DNA of 64,000 bases from Maridesulfovibrio sp. Lineage in GTDB: Bacteria > Desulfobacterota > Desulfovibrionia > Desulfovibrionales > Desulfovibrionaceae. The position numbers and the translations under genes are program-made. This document shows, in pieces, positions 7,411 through 14,571 of the stretch. The first letter of the stretch is position 1. Each line of letters opens with the position of its first letter. The notes under the pieces are model-generated. The model did no database searches. It had not been told where the DNA came from and was given only the letters and a program-made list of their open reading frames with translations. The DNA lies in contig NZ_OY762999.1 in NCBI RefSeq assembly GCF_963666665.1, positions 1,245,501 through 1,309,500 of the forward strand, in the 5' to 3' direction.

Positions 7411-8715
7411 ATGAAACAGGAAGCAAACGGATTGGCCCTAGCGCCATTGGCTCTATTTTTGGTGATATTTATTGGAACAGGATTTTTCCTGACCATGAAC
7501 GGAACCAGCATGGCTTTCTACCAGCTCTCCGCAACCGTGGCCATTCTTCCCGCTATTGCTTGGGCAGTCTGGATGGGTAAGGACAAACTCAACGACAAGA
7601 TCAACATATTCCTGCGCGGTGCAGGTGAGCCGGGTATCGTGACCATGTGCATGATTTACCTGCTGGCTGGCGGATTTGCCTCTGTTGCAAAATCCATCGG
7701 CGGTGTTGAGTCCACCGTTAACCTCGGTCTGTCCATTGTACCTGCCTCCATGGTTCTGCCCGGACTGTTTGTTATCGCTGCTTTCATTGCTACTGCCATG
7801 GGTACTTCCATGGGAACCATTGCCGCTATCGCGCCTATCGCTGTAGGTGTTGCCGGTAAAACAGATATTTCCTCTGCATTGCTTATGGGCGCAGTTGTGG
7901 GCGGGGCCATGTTCGGTGATAACCTGTCCATGATCTCCGACACCACCATCGCCGCAACCCGTACTCAGGGCTGTAAAATGAGTGATAAGTTCAAGATGAA
8001 CCTGCTCATAGCACTGCCGGCCGCACTGATCACCATCGTAATTCTCTATGTGGCAGGTGAGGGCGGTCAGGTTGTAGCCGATGGCGGATACAGCCTGCTC
8101 AAGGTTCTGCCGTACATCACCATTCTGGTCATGGCCGTACTTGGCGTGAACGTCTTCGTAGTGCTCGGCGCAGGTATTGTTTTCACCGGTCTGGTCGGAT
8201 TTGCATCCATGGAAAGCTTTAATCTGCTGACCTTCTCTCAGGACATCTACAAAGGTTTCACCGGAATGCAGGAAATCCTCGTGCTTTCCCTGCTCGTTGG
8301 CGGTCTTGGTGAGCTGATCAAGTTTCACGGCGGTATCACTTACATTATTAACTTCATCGGTAAGCTGACCAAGGGCACCAAGTCCACCAAGGCCGGTGAG
8401 TTCAGCATCAGTGCTCTTTCCGTACTGTCTGACCTCTGCACCGCGAACAACACCGTAGCCATCATCCTCACCGGGGGCATGGCTAAGGAAATCGCCGAAA
8501 GCCACAATGTTGATCCGCGCCGCAGCGCAAGTCTGCTGGATATCTTCTCCTGCGTAGTTCAGGGTATCATCCCTTACGGCGCACAGGTCCTGCTGGCCGG
8601 TTCCATCTCCGGGCTTTCCCCGCTTGAGATCATAGGCAATATGCATTACTGCTTCATTCTCGCAGTAGTAGCAGTGCTCAGTATCCTGACCGGATTTCCC
8701 AGAGTCCCGAAATAA
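7411..8715 (+). CDS. NhaC-family Na+/H+ antiporter
   Basis: A 434-residue polytopic inner-membrane protein with about 11 to 12 hydrophobic segments. The pattern GTSMGTIAAIAPI and the conserved charged segment GDNLSMISDTTIAATRTQGC (residues about 169-188) are characteristic of the NhaC antiporter family. It probably exports Na+ in exchange for H+ at the cytoplasmic membrane, which fits a marine anaerobe. The symmetric second half contains SDLCTANNTVAIILTGG. NhaC relatives also include lactate/malate and arginine exchangers, so the transported ion is inferred. AGGAAT before the ATG at 7411 supports the start. A long folded leader suggests regulation at RNA level. Confidence 0.85.
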   Translation: MKQEANGLALAPLALFLVIFIGTGFFLTMNGTSMAFYQLSATVAILPAIAWAVWMGKDKLNDKINIFLRGAGEPGIVTMCMIYLLAGGFASVAKSIGGVESTVNLGLSIVPASMVLPGLFVIAAFIATAMGTSMGTIAAIAPIAVGVAGKTDISSALLMGAVVGGAMFGDNLSMISDTTIAATRTQGCKMSDKFKMNLLIALPAALITIVILYVAGEGGQVVADGGYSLLKVLPYITILVMAVLGVNVFVVLGAGIVFTGLVGFASMESFNLLTFSQDIYKGFTGMQEILVLSLLVGGLGELIKFHGGITYIINFIGKLTKGTKSTKAGEFSISALSVLSDLCTANNTVAIILTGGMAKEIAESHNVDPRRSASLLDIFSCVVQGIIPYGAQVLLAGSISGLSPLEIIGNMHYCFILAVVAVLSILTGFPRVPK

Positions 8716-8741
8716 TTATTCGGAAATATAAATTGAATAAG

Positions 8742-8774
8742 TCCCCCGTAGCCATTGGTTGCGGGGGATTTTTT
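8742..8774 (+). terminator. Rho-independent terminator of nhaC
   Basis: TCCCCCG (8742-8748) pairs with CGGGGGA (8762-8768), loop of 13 nt, followed by TTTTTTA. It rules out a start of the next gene this far upstream as part of the same stable transcript. Confidence 0.85.
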
Positions 8775-8878
8775 ATGGAGCGGGGTAAACTGTTATTCTG
8801 TATTGACGGATCGTATTCGTATCGTTAGTTGTTTTAGAAAATGGGATTGGAATAATTGGTGGTTTGCTTTTGATATAT

Positions 8879-8887
8879 GGGGGGGGG
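8879..8887 (+). repeat. Homopolymeric G9 tract at the start of the TPR gene
   Basis: Nine consecutive G residues directly after the AT of ATG at 8877-8879. The ATG is out of frame with the TPR reading frame at nine Gs and in frame at eight or eleven. The tract could be a slippage site switching the gene on and off. It could also be a sequencing artefact. Confidence 0.6.
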
Positions 8888-10149
8888 TGGTTTTGTTTAA
8901 TTCTACTCAGATACTTGATGCTGCTATGGCTGTGCCGGGTGTTGTTTGGGGATGGTTTTGGGGCTTGGGTTTTACTGTTAAGCTATCTGTTTTGGGTGTA
9001 GTGCTTGCTGCCTATCCCGTAAGCGTTCATTTTTTTGGGCTTTTTAAGCGTAAGGGAAATGATCGGCTAACGCAGAGTGTTGAGGTAAATGTGAATGTTC
9101 CTGAACGCGTAGATTCGCAGACACTTGCTGAGAAAGTATATGAAGATCAAAGAAAAGATTTAAGAAAAGCACAGCAGACTATTCAATCTAAAGATGAAGT
9201 AATTCAATCAAGAGATGATGAAATTAAAGCTCTCAAAGATGTCATCGATGGGTTGCGTGAGCCACAAGATACACAGAAAGAGACTGATTACGCTGCACAA
9301 GCTGAAGCTGAACTTGCAAAGGGTAATACTGATTTAGCCAAGGCATTTTTTAACGCAGAAGCCGCGAAGAATGTTGACGGCAGCGATGAACTACGTTTGA
9401 AAGCTGCTCAAGCATATAGGCGTGCTGGGTTATTGGATTTTATGAATAATCCCAAAGAGGCAGTAAAAGCCTATCAAAAATCGGTTGAACTTGATCCGAA
9501 TAGTGCTGAGGGGTGGAACCGATTGGGGCAATTGCGATATTTGTTCGGAGAGCTTGAAGAATCCAAGGCCGCGTTTATTAATATTTCTTGTATGGAATCT
9601 AATAATCTAGTCTGGACCGCTATTGCTCATGGAAATTTAGGGGTTATCCATAAAAATTTGGGTGACTTTGAAAGCGCAGAAAATTGCTACAATAAAGCAC
9701 TTAAAATATATGAACAACTAGGTAATACAAAGAAAATAGCTACTGTCTTGGGCAATCTTGGAAGTCTTTGCTATGCTTGCGGTGACATTGACGGTGCGGA
9801 ATCTTTTAATATGGAGTCTCTAGCAAAAGAGGAAAAAAAATTTAATCATAGAGGGTTGGCAATTAGATATGGAAATCTTGGCGTAGTTAAGATGCAAAAA
9901 GGATATCTGTTAGAGGCTGAAGAGTTATACTGTAAGGCTTTGGAAATTGATAAGGACATCGAGTACATTGAAGGAATAGCTTGTGATTATGGTAACTTAG
10001 GTATTCTTCGCGAACTTCAAGGAAACTTGAAAGAAGCTAATGAGTACTGGCAAAAATCACTCGATTTATTCAAACAAATTGGCGCAGCACCAATGATCGA
10101 AAAAGTACAATTTTTGCTAGATAGATTAGAAGCCAAAATCAATAAATAA
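8887..10149 (+). CDS. Membrane-anchored coiled-coil TPR protein of unknown function
   Basis: A protein of about 420 residues if started at GTG 8887. TTG 8893 and ATG 8926 are alternatives, and none has a good ribosome site. One hydrophobic segment (VPGVVWGWFWGLGFTVKL and following) near the N-terminus is followed by a charged coiled coil (KDLRKAQQTIQSKDEVIQ), then six to seven tetratricopeptide repeats, including WNRLGQLRYLFGELEESKAA and several GNLG-type repeats like those of LGN/kinesin-light-chain TPRs. It is likely an inner-membrane protein with a cytoplasmic protein-binding superhelix. The gene is richer in A/T and uses codons unlike its neighbours. It is bounded by two terminators, which suggests a recently acquired single gene. 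No enzymatic domain is seen. Confidence 0.7.
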   Translation: MVLFNSTQILDAAMAVPGVVWGWFWGLGFTVKLSVLGVVLAAYPVSVHFFGLFKRKGNDRLTQSVEVNVNVPERVDSQTLAEKVYEDQRKDLRKAQQTIQSKDEVIQSRDDEIKALKDVIDGLREPQDTQKETDYAAQAEAELAKGNTDLAKAFFNAEAAKNVDGSDELRLKAAQAYRRAGLLDFMNNPKEAVKAYQKSVELDPNSAEGWNRLGQLRYLFGELEESKAAFINISCMESNNLVWTAIAHGNLGVIHKNLGDFESAENCYNKALKIYEQLGNTKKIATVLGNLGSLCYACGDIDGAESFNMESLAKEEKKFNHRGLAIRYGNLGVVKMQKGYLLEAEELYCKALEIDKDIEYIEGIACDYGNLGILRELQGNLKEANEYWQKSLDLFKQIGAAPMIEKVQFLLDRLEAKINK

Positions 10150-10170
10150 AATTAATTTTCCCCAAATATA

Positions 10171-10213
10171 AAAGCGAGAAGCCCCGTCAAAAGGCTTCCC
10201 GCTTTCATTTTTT
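10171..10213. terminator. Bidirectional terminator between the TPR gene and cheZ
   Basis: AAAGCGAGAAGCC (10171-10183) pairs with GGCTTCCCGCTTT (10193-10205) with one mismatch. T-rich runs follow on both strands, so it can serve both the TPR gene and the long minus-strand cheZ operon. Confidence 0.85.
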
Positions 10214-10253
10214 CTATGAAAAAAACTACGCCAAAGGCGTAACCATACAATCC

Positions 10254-10997
10254 CTACAACCCAAGCGACGCCAACAAATCATCAACATCACCCTGATCGG
10301 CCTTTTCGGTGGGGCCTTTGAGTTCGCTCATTTTGCTTTGAGTTTCCTGATCAAGCTGATCAAGGGATTTTTCCGGGGCCTGTTCACGGGCTTTGATTTT
10401 CAGCCCGGTGGACATGTACAGATCAAGGACGATCTTTTCAACACTCTTGATGGTTTCGATGATGATCTTGATGCGCTGCCCTGTCAGGTCCTGAAAGGAG
10501 AGGGTGGTCATGATGGTCATGATATCCTGACCCAAGGTATCGTTGATGTTGGCCAGTTCCTGACGCTGTTCTTTTTTTACACCGCCGGATTCAAAAGCCT
10601 TGATTATGTTTGCAAGGGCAAACTGGGTTTCCTGAGTCTTCTCAAGAATATCCATGATGTCCTGCGTGGCTTTTTCGGTGGTGCGCATGATGGCGTCGAG
10701 CTGGTCGGAGGCTTCGTTGAAAAGCTGATCAGGATCGGAATCAACGCAGACTTCTACTGAGCCTGTTGAACCTGCAGGGCCTTTTTTGGCCTTGGCTACT
10801 TCCTGATAGATGTCCCGGAGACCGTTCTGCAGGTCAATGTTGATGCGGCGGTAGAATTCCCCCTCAAGAAGGGTCTGAGACATGCTCTTGGAAATTTCTT
10901 TCTGTACTGCATGGGCAATACTTTCCTTGAGACTTTTGCTTAGGTCTTCGGAGACCTTTTCCATCATCTCCCGCACTATTTGATCATCATTAATCAC
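10254..10997 (-). CDS. cheZ: CheZ-type CheY phosphatase
   Basis: A 247-residue chemotaxis phosphatase that removes phosphate from CheY-P to control flagellar motor switching. The active-site helix reads SFQDLTGQRIK, with D170 and Q174 in the same D-x3-Q spacing as E. coli CheZ D143/Q147. The C-terminal tail DVDDLLASLGL matches the CheY-binding peptide at the end of enterobacterial CheZ, separated from the core by a charged linker. The N-terminus is helical, as expected for the long four-helix-bundle dimer. It is the last gene of the minus-strand run, 43 bp after the PilZ-like gene, and is separated from the other che genes of the window (cheW, cheR). Confidence 0.92.
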   Translation of the reverse strand: MINDDQIVREMMEKVSEDLSKSLKESIAHAVQKEISKSMSQTLLEGEFYRRINIDLQNGLRDIYQEVAKAKKGPAGSTGSVEVCVDSDPDQLFNEASDQLDAIMRTTEKATQDIMDILEKTQETQFALANIIKAFESGGVKKEQRQELANINDTLGQDIMTIMTTLSFQDLTGQRIKIIIETIKSVEKIVLDLYMSTGLKIKAREQAPEKSLDQLDQETQSKMSELKGPTEKADQGDVDDLLASLGL

Positions 10998-11039
10998 TGC
11001 GCTCTCCTTGGCGTTGGTTTTTATATAAACGTTGCAGGG

Positions 11040-11552
11040 CTAACCCAGCTTTTCGGTCCGGATCATTTCACGTTGTTCGCTGAAAACAAACTGGATAATT
11101 GATTCAAGGTCATGTTCCCTGATTTTTTCAAATTTCATTACCCAGTAATTGTCCTTTTTGCCAGCTTTAACGCGACCTTTGGCTCCGGCAAGTCGCAAAG
11201 GAATCTGCTCAATTTCCGCCACCATTTCCATTATGCATGGTGCTGTGACGGAAGTTGAGCGAAAGGTCATTCCGTTGCCGGAAATTTTTATTATTTCGAG
11301 GTCGAGGGGGAAATCCTGCTTGATGTCTTTTTTGCTCTGCATGCCCAGCAGCTGGTCCAGCTTGCGGTCAAGTTCAGTTATGTAGACTCTCAGCCATTCC
11401 GGAACTTTTGAATCATCTAGATCTTCAGCGGGGTGCTTTTTCATCCCGGTAAATCCACGGTATACGGGCTGACTCTCCAGAGAGGAAGAGATGCGTCCGT
11501 GTCCCTTGATTCTTGTTTCTACACTGGCGTAATGCGGTGTGTCCCGGTCCAT
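11040..11552 (-). CDS. PilZ-like domain protein, degenerate signature
   Basis: About 170 residues if started at ATG 11552, which has AAGGGA at the right distance. A longer in-frame start at 11648 would lie inside the upstream ferredoxin gene and is less likely. The C-terminal half reads like a PilZ beta barrel: LEIIKISGNGMTFRS resembles the (D/N)xSxxG motif, followed by paired strands and the closing helix IIQFVFSEQREMIR. The usual RxxxR c-di-GMP anchor is not evident and the aspartate is replaced by lysine, so c-di-GMP binding is doubtful. Its place directly before cheZ suggests a role in motility control. The family assignment is by pattern only. Confidence 0.65.
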   Translation of the reverse strand: MDRDTPHYASVETRIKGHGRISSSLESQPVYRGFTGMKKHPAEDLDDSKVPEWLRVYITELDRKLDQLLGMQSKKDIKQDFPLDLEIIKISGNGMTFRSTSVTAPCIMEMVAEIEQIPLRLAGAKGRVKAGKKDNYWVMKFEKIREHDLESIIQFVFSEQREMIRTEKLG

Positions 11553-11578
11553 TTGGATTCCCTTGTTTTTGTTATGAA

Positions 11579-12007
11579 CTAATCCTGAGGATCGACTTCC
11601 ATGGCCCGAACAGGACAGACCTTGGTACACAGGCCGCAGGCAGTACATTTCTCCAGATCAAAGATTACCAGACGTGTATCTTTCTCAAGGGAAAGAGCTC
11701 CGGTGGGGCACATGGAGAGGCACATGCCGCAATGCATGCATGATTCTTCATCCCTTGCGATTTTTTGCGCAACGGGGATGAGGCGTACGCCGTTTTCTTT
11801 CAGGTAGTTTATGCCCTTGTGGTAGTCTTCTTCAAGACCGGTGATTTCAAGGGTCATGCTGCCTTCGAGTCTGGGGTTGATGTCAGCTTTGAGAATGTTG
11901 AAGCTGAGATTGTAGAGTTTGCCCAGATTGCACACAACCGGACGGCCGGAAGTATTCGGTGGGAAGGACAGGTGGATAATTTTATTAAAGTTCTTGCTCT
12001 CGCTCAT
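11579..12007 (-). CDS. NIL-domain ferredoxin (two 4Fe-4S clusters)
   Basis: A 142-residue protein with an N-terminal NIL domain (about residues 10-80, the small ligand-binding fold also found in MetN transporters) and a C-terminal 2x[4Fe-4S] ferredoxin with CMHCGMCLSMCP and CTACGLCTKVCP. NIL-ferredoxins of this form are known in methanogens and Desulfovibrio as partners of the DUF39 protein in making homocysteine from aspartate semialdehyde. Whether this copy does that is an inference. No DUF39 gene is in the window, though aspartate kinase is. It lies between the CpoB-like lipoprotein (19-bp gap) and the PilZ-like gene. Confidence 0.85.
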   Translation of the reverse strand: MSESKNFNKIIHLSFPPNTSGRPVVCNLGKLYNLSFNILKADINPRLEGSMTLEITGLEEDYHKGINYLKENGVRLIPVAQKIARDEESCMHCGMCLSMCPTGALSLEKDTRLVIFDLEKCTACGLCTKVCPVRAMEVDPQD

Positions 12008-12026
12008 TGTACTATATCCGGTTAGA

Positions 12027-12950
12027 TTATTTTAAGTTCTTGATAATGCTTTCAGCACGCTTTGCTTCAGCGGAATCAGGGGCTTTCTTGATAAGGTCTT
12101 CAAGAATATAGCGCCCGGATTTGGTCTTGCCCAGTTTGATCAGGCATAGGCCCTGCTTGAGCAGTGCGGGTCTGTATTTATTGCTTGAGGAATGTTTGGC
12201 AATGACACCCTGATATTTGAGTGCGGCATTGGCATAATCCTTGAGCTGGTAGTAACATTCACCTTCCCAGAAAATGGCGTTGGGAACAAGCTTATGTTTA
12301 GGGAAAGTCTTGGTAAATTCGGCCATATCCCGGATTGCGTCTTTGTATTTACGGTCCTTGAACAAGGCAAGTCCCTTATCATACAAAGCTTGGGCGGGAT
12401 CAGCAGGTTCAGGCTTTTTAACGTCAGGAGCTACCACTGCGGCAATTCCACCGATAGCTGCGGTTGCGTTGGAGATTGCAACTTGTGTTTCCTTGTCTTT
12501 GGGAGCCTGCGTTTTGATAAGGCCAAGGTCGATGGCCAACTGGCTTTCAAGGGCCAGACGCATATTTTCAACTTTCTGGGAAAGTTCTTCCAAAGAAACG
12601 GTGCTGTTGCTGTCTCCTGCATCGATTCTGTTTACGGACTCGGACATGGTGTTGACGGTACCCTGAAGTCTTGCGACCTGCATTTTCAGGGCGTTTACTT
12701 CAGCATACATATTTGCCTGCTGGGTTTGCACCGGAGAGCTGGATTTTTTGATTTCATCGCGCAGGGCGACGTTGTCGGCAGCTGATTGTTGTTCGACGGT
12801 CTCGATTTTTTTGTTCAGCTGTGATCTGGTCTGGCGCAATTCCATGCGCAGTTTGTCCATATCAGAGGTGGTTACACAGCCGCTTAGGCCGGTAGCCAGA
12901 GGAAAAGCGATAAGGGCAGCAATAAGAGAATTTTTCATGTTATTTTTCAT
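12027..12950 (-). CDS. CpoB/YbgF-like lipoprotein with coiled coil and TPRs
   Basis: A 307-residue secreted protein with a lipoprotein signal peptide ending in lipobox LSGC (Cys25). A coiled coil follows (about 30-160, heptads with Leu/Val), then a linker and a C-terminal TPR block (about 185-305: ALYDKGLALFKDRKYKDAI, ECYYQLKDYANAALKYQG) typical of CpoB/YbgF, which couples peptidoglycan synthesis to outer-membrane constriction with Tol-Pal. E. coli CpoB is a soluble periplasmic protein, so the lipid anchor is a difference. The first ATG (12950) has AAGGGGG upstream. It overlaps the end of the PLDc_N gene by 11 bp. The enzymes that process its lipobox (Lgt, LspA) are encoded just upstream in the same run. 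Confidence 0.85.
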   Translation of the reverse strand: MKNNMKNSLIAALIAFPLATGLSGCVTTSDMDKLRMELRQTRSQLNKKIETVEQQSAADNVALRDEIKKSSSPVQTQQANMYAEVNALKMQVARLQGTVNTMSESVNRIDAGDSNSTVSLEELSQKVENMRLALESQLAIDLGLIKTQAPKDKETQVAISNATAAIGGIAAVVAPDVKKPEPADPAQALYDKGLALFKDRKYKDAIRDMAEFTKTFPKHKLVPNAIFWEGECYYQLKDYANAALKYQGVIAKHSSSNKYRPALLKQGLCLIKLGKTKSGRYILEDLIKKAPDSAEAKRAESIIKNLK

Positions 12951-13176
12951 TAAATTTTTTCCCCCTTTTTCTACCTAAAAGAAAATAAGCCAGACAGCCG
13001 AAAAATGGAATAAAAATAGAGAGCTGAATCCAGCCGACTTTTTCCATGTTGGACGGGAATTCCCTTTTGAATGCATCCCATATGGCGAAAAGTGTCAAGG
13101 CCGCAAAAAGACCGACACTGCCGAGGATGATAATCCAGGTTTCCATGGGAAGATTGGGAATTTGTCCGAAGAACAT
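12940..13176 (-). CDS. Small two-helix membrane protein with PLDc_N domain
   Basis: 78 residues with two transmembrane segments (WIIILGSVGLFAALTLFAIWD and LSIFIPFFGCLAYFLLGR) separated by a short polar loop, and a basic tail. This matches the PLDc_N family, named for the N-terminal membrane region of cardiolipin synthases but common as small free-standing proteins of unknown function. Its ATG overlaps the lgt stop codon (TAATG) and its 3' end overlaps the CpoB-like gene by 11 bp, so translational coupling along lgt to cpoB is likely. A role at the membrane in envelope or lipid homeostasis is only suggested by context. Confidence 0.8.
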   Translation of the reverse strand: MFFGQIPNLPMETWIIILGSVGLFAALTLFAIWDAFKREFPSNMEKVGWIQLSIFIPFFGCLAYFLLGRKRGKKFNEK

Positions 13177-13931
13177 TAGGAGCTCCTTTTTTTATATATT
13201 GATAACAGGTATATACCAATTGCGAAAAAGACAAGTGTTATGAACTGAGTCATAGACAGGGGACCGAGTTCTCCCCGGTAATCCGCCCTGAAAAATTCAA
13301 TAATAAATCTGAACGCAGAAAACAATATCAGGAACAGTCCGGTAATGCGGCCTTCTGTCTTAATATGGTTTCCGGCAACAATCAGAATCAGAAAAGTGAC
13401 CAGTCCGGCAAGGGAATGGTAAAGCTGGGTCGGGTGCAGAGGTTGAAAAAGAGGGGCCAGTGAAGCAGTATTTTTAAATGTTACTGCCCATGGCAAATCG
13501 GTCGGCTTGCCGTAGCAACATCCGGCAAAAAAACACCCCAGCCGACCAACTGCCTGCCCAAGTGCAATGCCCGGTGCAAAGCAGTCCAGCCAATCCAAGA
13601 TTGGTTGTTGTTTGGAGTGCAGGTAGAGCAGTCCAGCCAGTGAACCGAAAATAATCGCACCGGAAAAAACGAGTCCGCCCTGCCAGATATAAAATATTCT
13701 GAGCAGGTCTCCGGAGAATTCCTGAGGATACAAGCCGACATAAAGCGCCCGTGCGCCGATAATGCCGCTGACAACTGCGATTATTCCGGTAACCGGAGCC
13801 AGTTTGTAATCCAGCTCCCAAAGCCTTGCCGCACGCATGGCCCAGCCAATACCCAGCAGGCACCCGGCAGTGATGTACACGCTGTAGGCATAAATGTTTA
13901 TGGAGCCTATGCTGAACAGGGTCGGATTCAT
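13176..13931 (-). CDS. lgt: Prolipoprotein diacylglyceryl transferase
   Basis: A 251-residue polytopic inner-membrane enzyme that transfers diacylglycerol from phosphatidylglycerol to the lipobox cysteine of prolipoproteins, the first step of lipoprotein maturation. The Lgt signature GRLGCFFAGCCYG, HPTQLY and the C-terminal EFFRADYRG (arginine equivalent to E. coli Arg239) are present, with about seven hydrophobic segments. The loop equivalent to E. coli MSFHGG reads LVFSGA, so the position of His103 is Ser here. It starts one base after the lspA stop codon and overlaps the PLDc_N gene at its end. Confidence 0.94.
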   Translation of the reverse strand: MNPTLFSIGSINIYAYSVYITAGCLLGIGWAMRAARLWELDYKLAPVTGIIAVVSGIIGARALYVGLYPQEFSGDLLRIFYIWQGGLVFSGAIIFGSLAGLLYLHSKQQPILDWLDCFAPGIALGQAVGRLGCFFAGCCYGKPTDLPWAVTFKNTASLAPLFQPLHPTQLYHSLAGLVTFLILIVAGNHIKTEGRITGLFLILFSAFRFIIEFFRADYRGELGPLSMTQFITLVFFAIGIYLLSIYKKRSS

Positions 13932-13932
13932 C

Positions 13933-14403
13933 TTATTTAGTCTTGTAAAATGAGATGATCATGGCAAAAGCGCCCAGACAGATTGCAATATCCGCTACAT
14001 TGAAAGCCGGGTAGTGATGTGATCCATAGTAAAAATCCAGAAAGTCAGTAACCTGATGATAGAGAATCCGGTCGATTAAATTACCAATAGCACCGCCTAG
14101 CACTAACCCAAGGCCCACAATCTGGAATTTATCCTTTTCCCCAACAGACTTAAGCAGCATTCCGATTGCGACCAGTGCAACAATGGTAACCACAATAAAA
14201 AAATTACGCTGCCAAGTAATATCAGCACGGTTCAAGAAACCGAATGCAGCGCCCTTATTGACCACGTGCACCAGATTAAATAATCCGGGAATGACAGTTT
14301 CTGAAGTCCAGAGGACCATCTTTTCACGGACTGCAATCTTGGTGATTTGGTCCAAGATTAAAGTTGCAGCAGAGATAATCCCCGCTAAAAAATATTTATT
14401 CAT
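13933..14403 (-). CDS. lspA: Lipoprotein signal peptidase (signal peptidase II)
   Basis: A 156-residue inner-membrane aspartyl protease with four hydrophobic segments that cleaves signal peptides of lipid-modified prolipoproteins. Both catalytic aspartate motifs are visible: GGAIGNLIDRI and the later AFNVADIAICLG, with DFLDFYYG between them. The N-terminal ILDQITK block is also conserved. It lies in the usual ileS-lspA order, followed directly by lgt, so the two successive lipoprotein enzymes are made together. A terminator and a hairpin repeat separate it from ileS, so it may depend on read-through or its own promoter. Confidence 0.95.
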   Translation of the reverse strand: MNKYFLAGIISAATLILDQITKIAVREKMVLWTSETVIPGLFNLVHVVNKGAAFGFLNRADITWQRNFFIVVTIVALVAIGMLLKSVGEKDKFQIVGLGLVLGGAIGNLIDRILYHQVTDFLDFYYGSHHYPAFNVADIAICLGAFAMIISFYKTK

Positions 14404-14448
14404 TCGAAGGTCGCCCTAACATGCTACTTTGCGAAGCACACTAAAAAG

Positions 14449-14500
14449 TTTTGGGATTCTTAAACTCTTTTTCAAAAGGGTTTAAGCCGCCGGAGGCATT
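14449..14500 (-). repeat. Dispersed hairpin repeat, copy B
   Basis: Minus-strand AATGCCTCCGGCGGC followed by CTTAAACCC...GTTTAAG arms (one mismatch against the perfect palindrome of copy C), then AATCCCAAAAC and a short T run. It lies between the ileS terminator and lspA. It has the same orientation relative to the genes as the other copies. Confidence 0.8.
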
Positions 14501-14543
14501 CTTCAAAAATGCCCCCGTCCTTGCAAGAAGGGCGGGGGCATTT
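14501..14543 (-). terminator. Rho-independent terminator of ileS
   Basis: AAATGCCCCCG (14507-14517) pairs with CGGGGGCATTT (14533-14543), with an inner CCTT/AAGG pairing. On the minus strand the stem is followed by a TTTTTG run. It lies 28 bp after the ileS stop codon and directly before repeat copy B. Confidence 0.85.
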
Positions 14544-14571
14544 ACTTATTCAATTTACAAAGAGCGAGAAA

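Noticed and set aside
8755..8886. Upstream extension of the TPR gene to TTG 8755
   Set aside because: It starts in the loop of the nhaC terminator and adds 44 Trp-rich residues unlike a protein N-terminus.
11553..11648. N-terminal extension of the PilZ-like gene
   Set aside because: The extra 32 residues overlap the ferredoxin gene and lack a ribosome site. ATG 11552 has AAGGGA.
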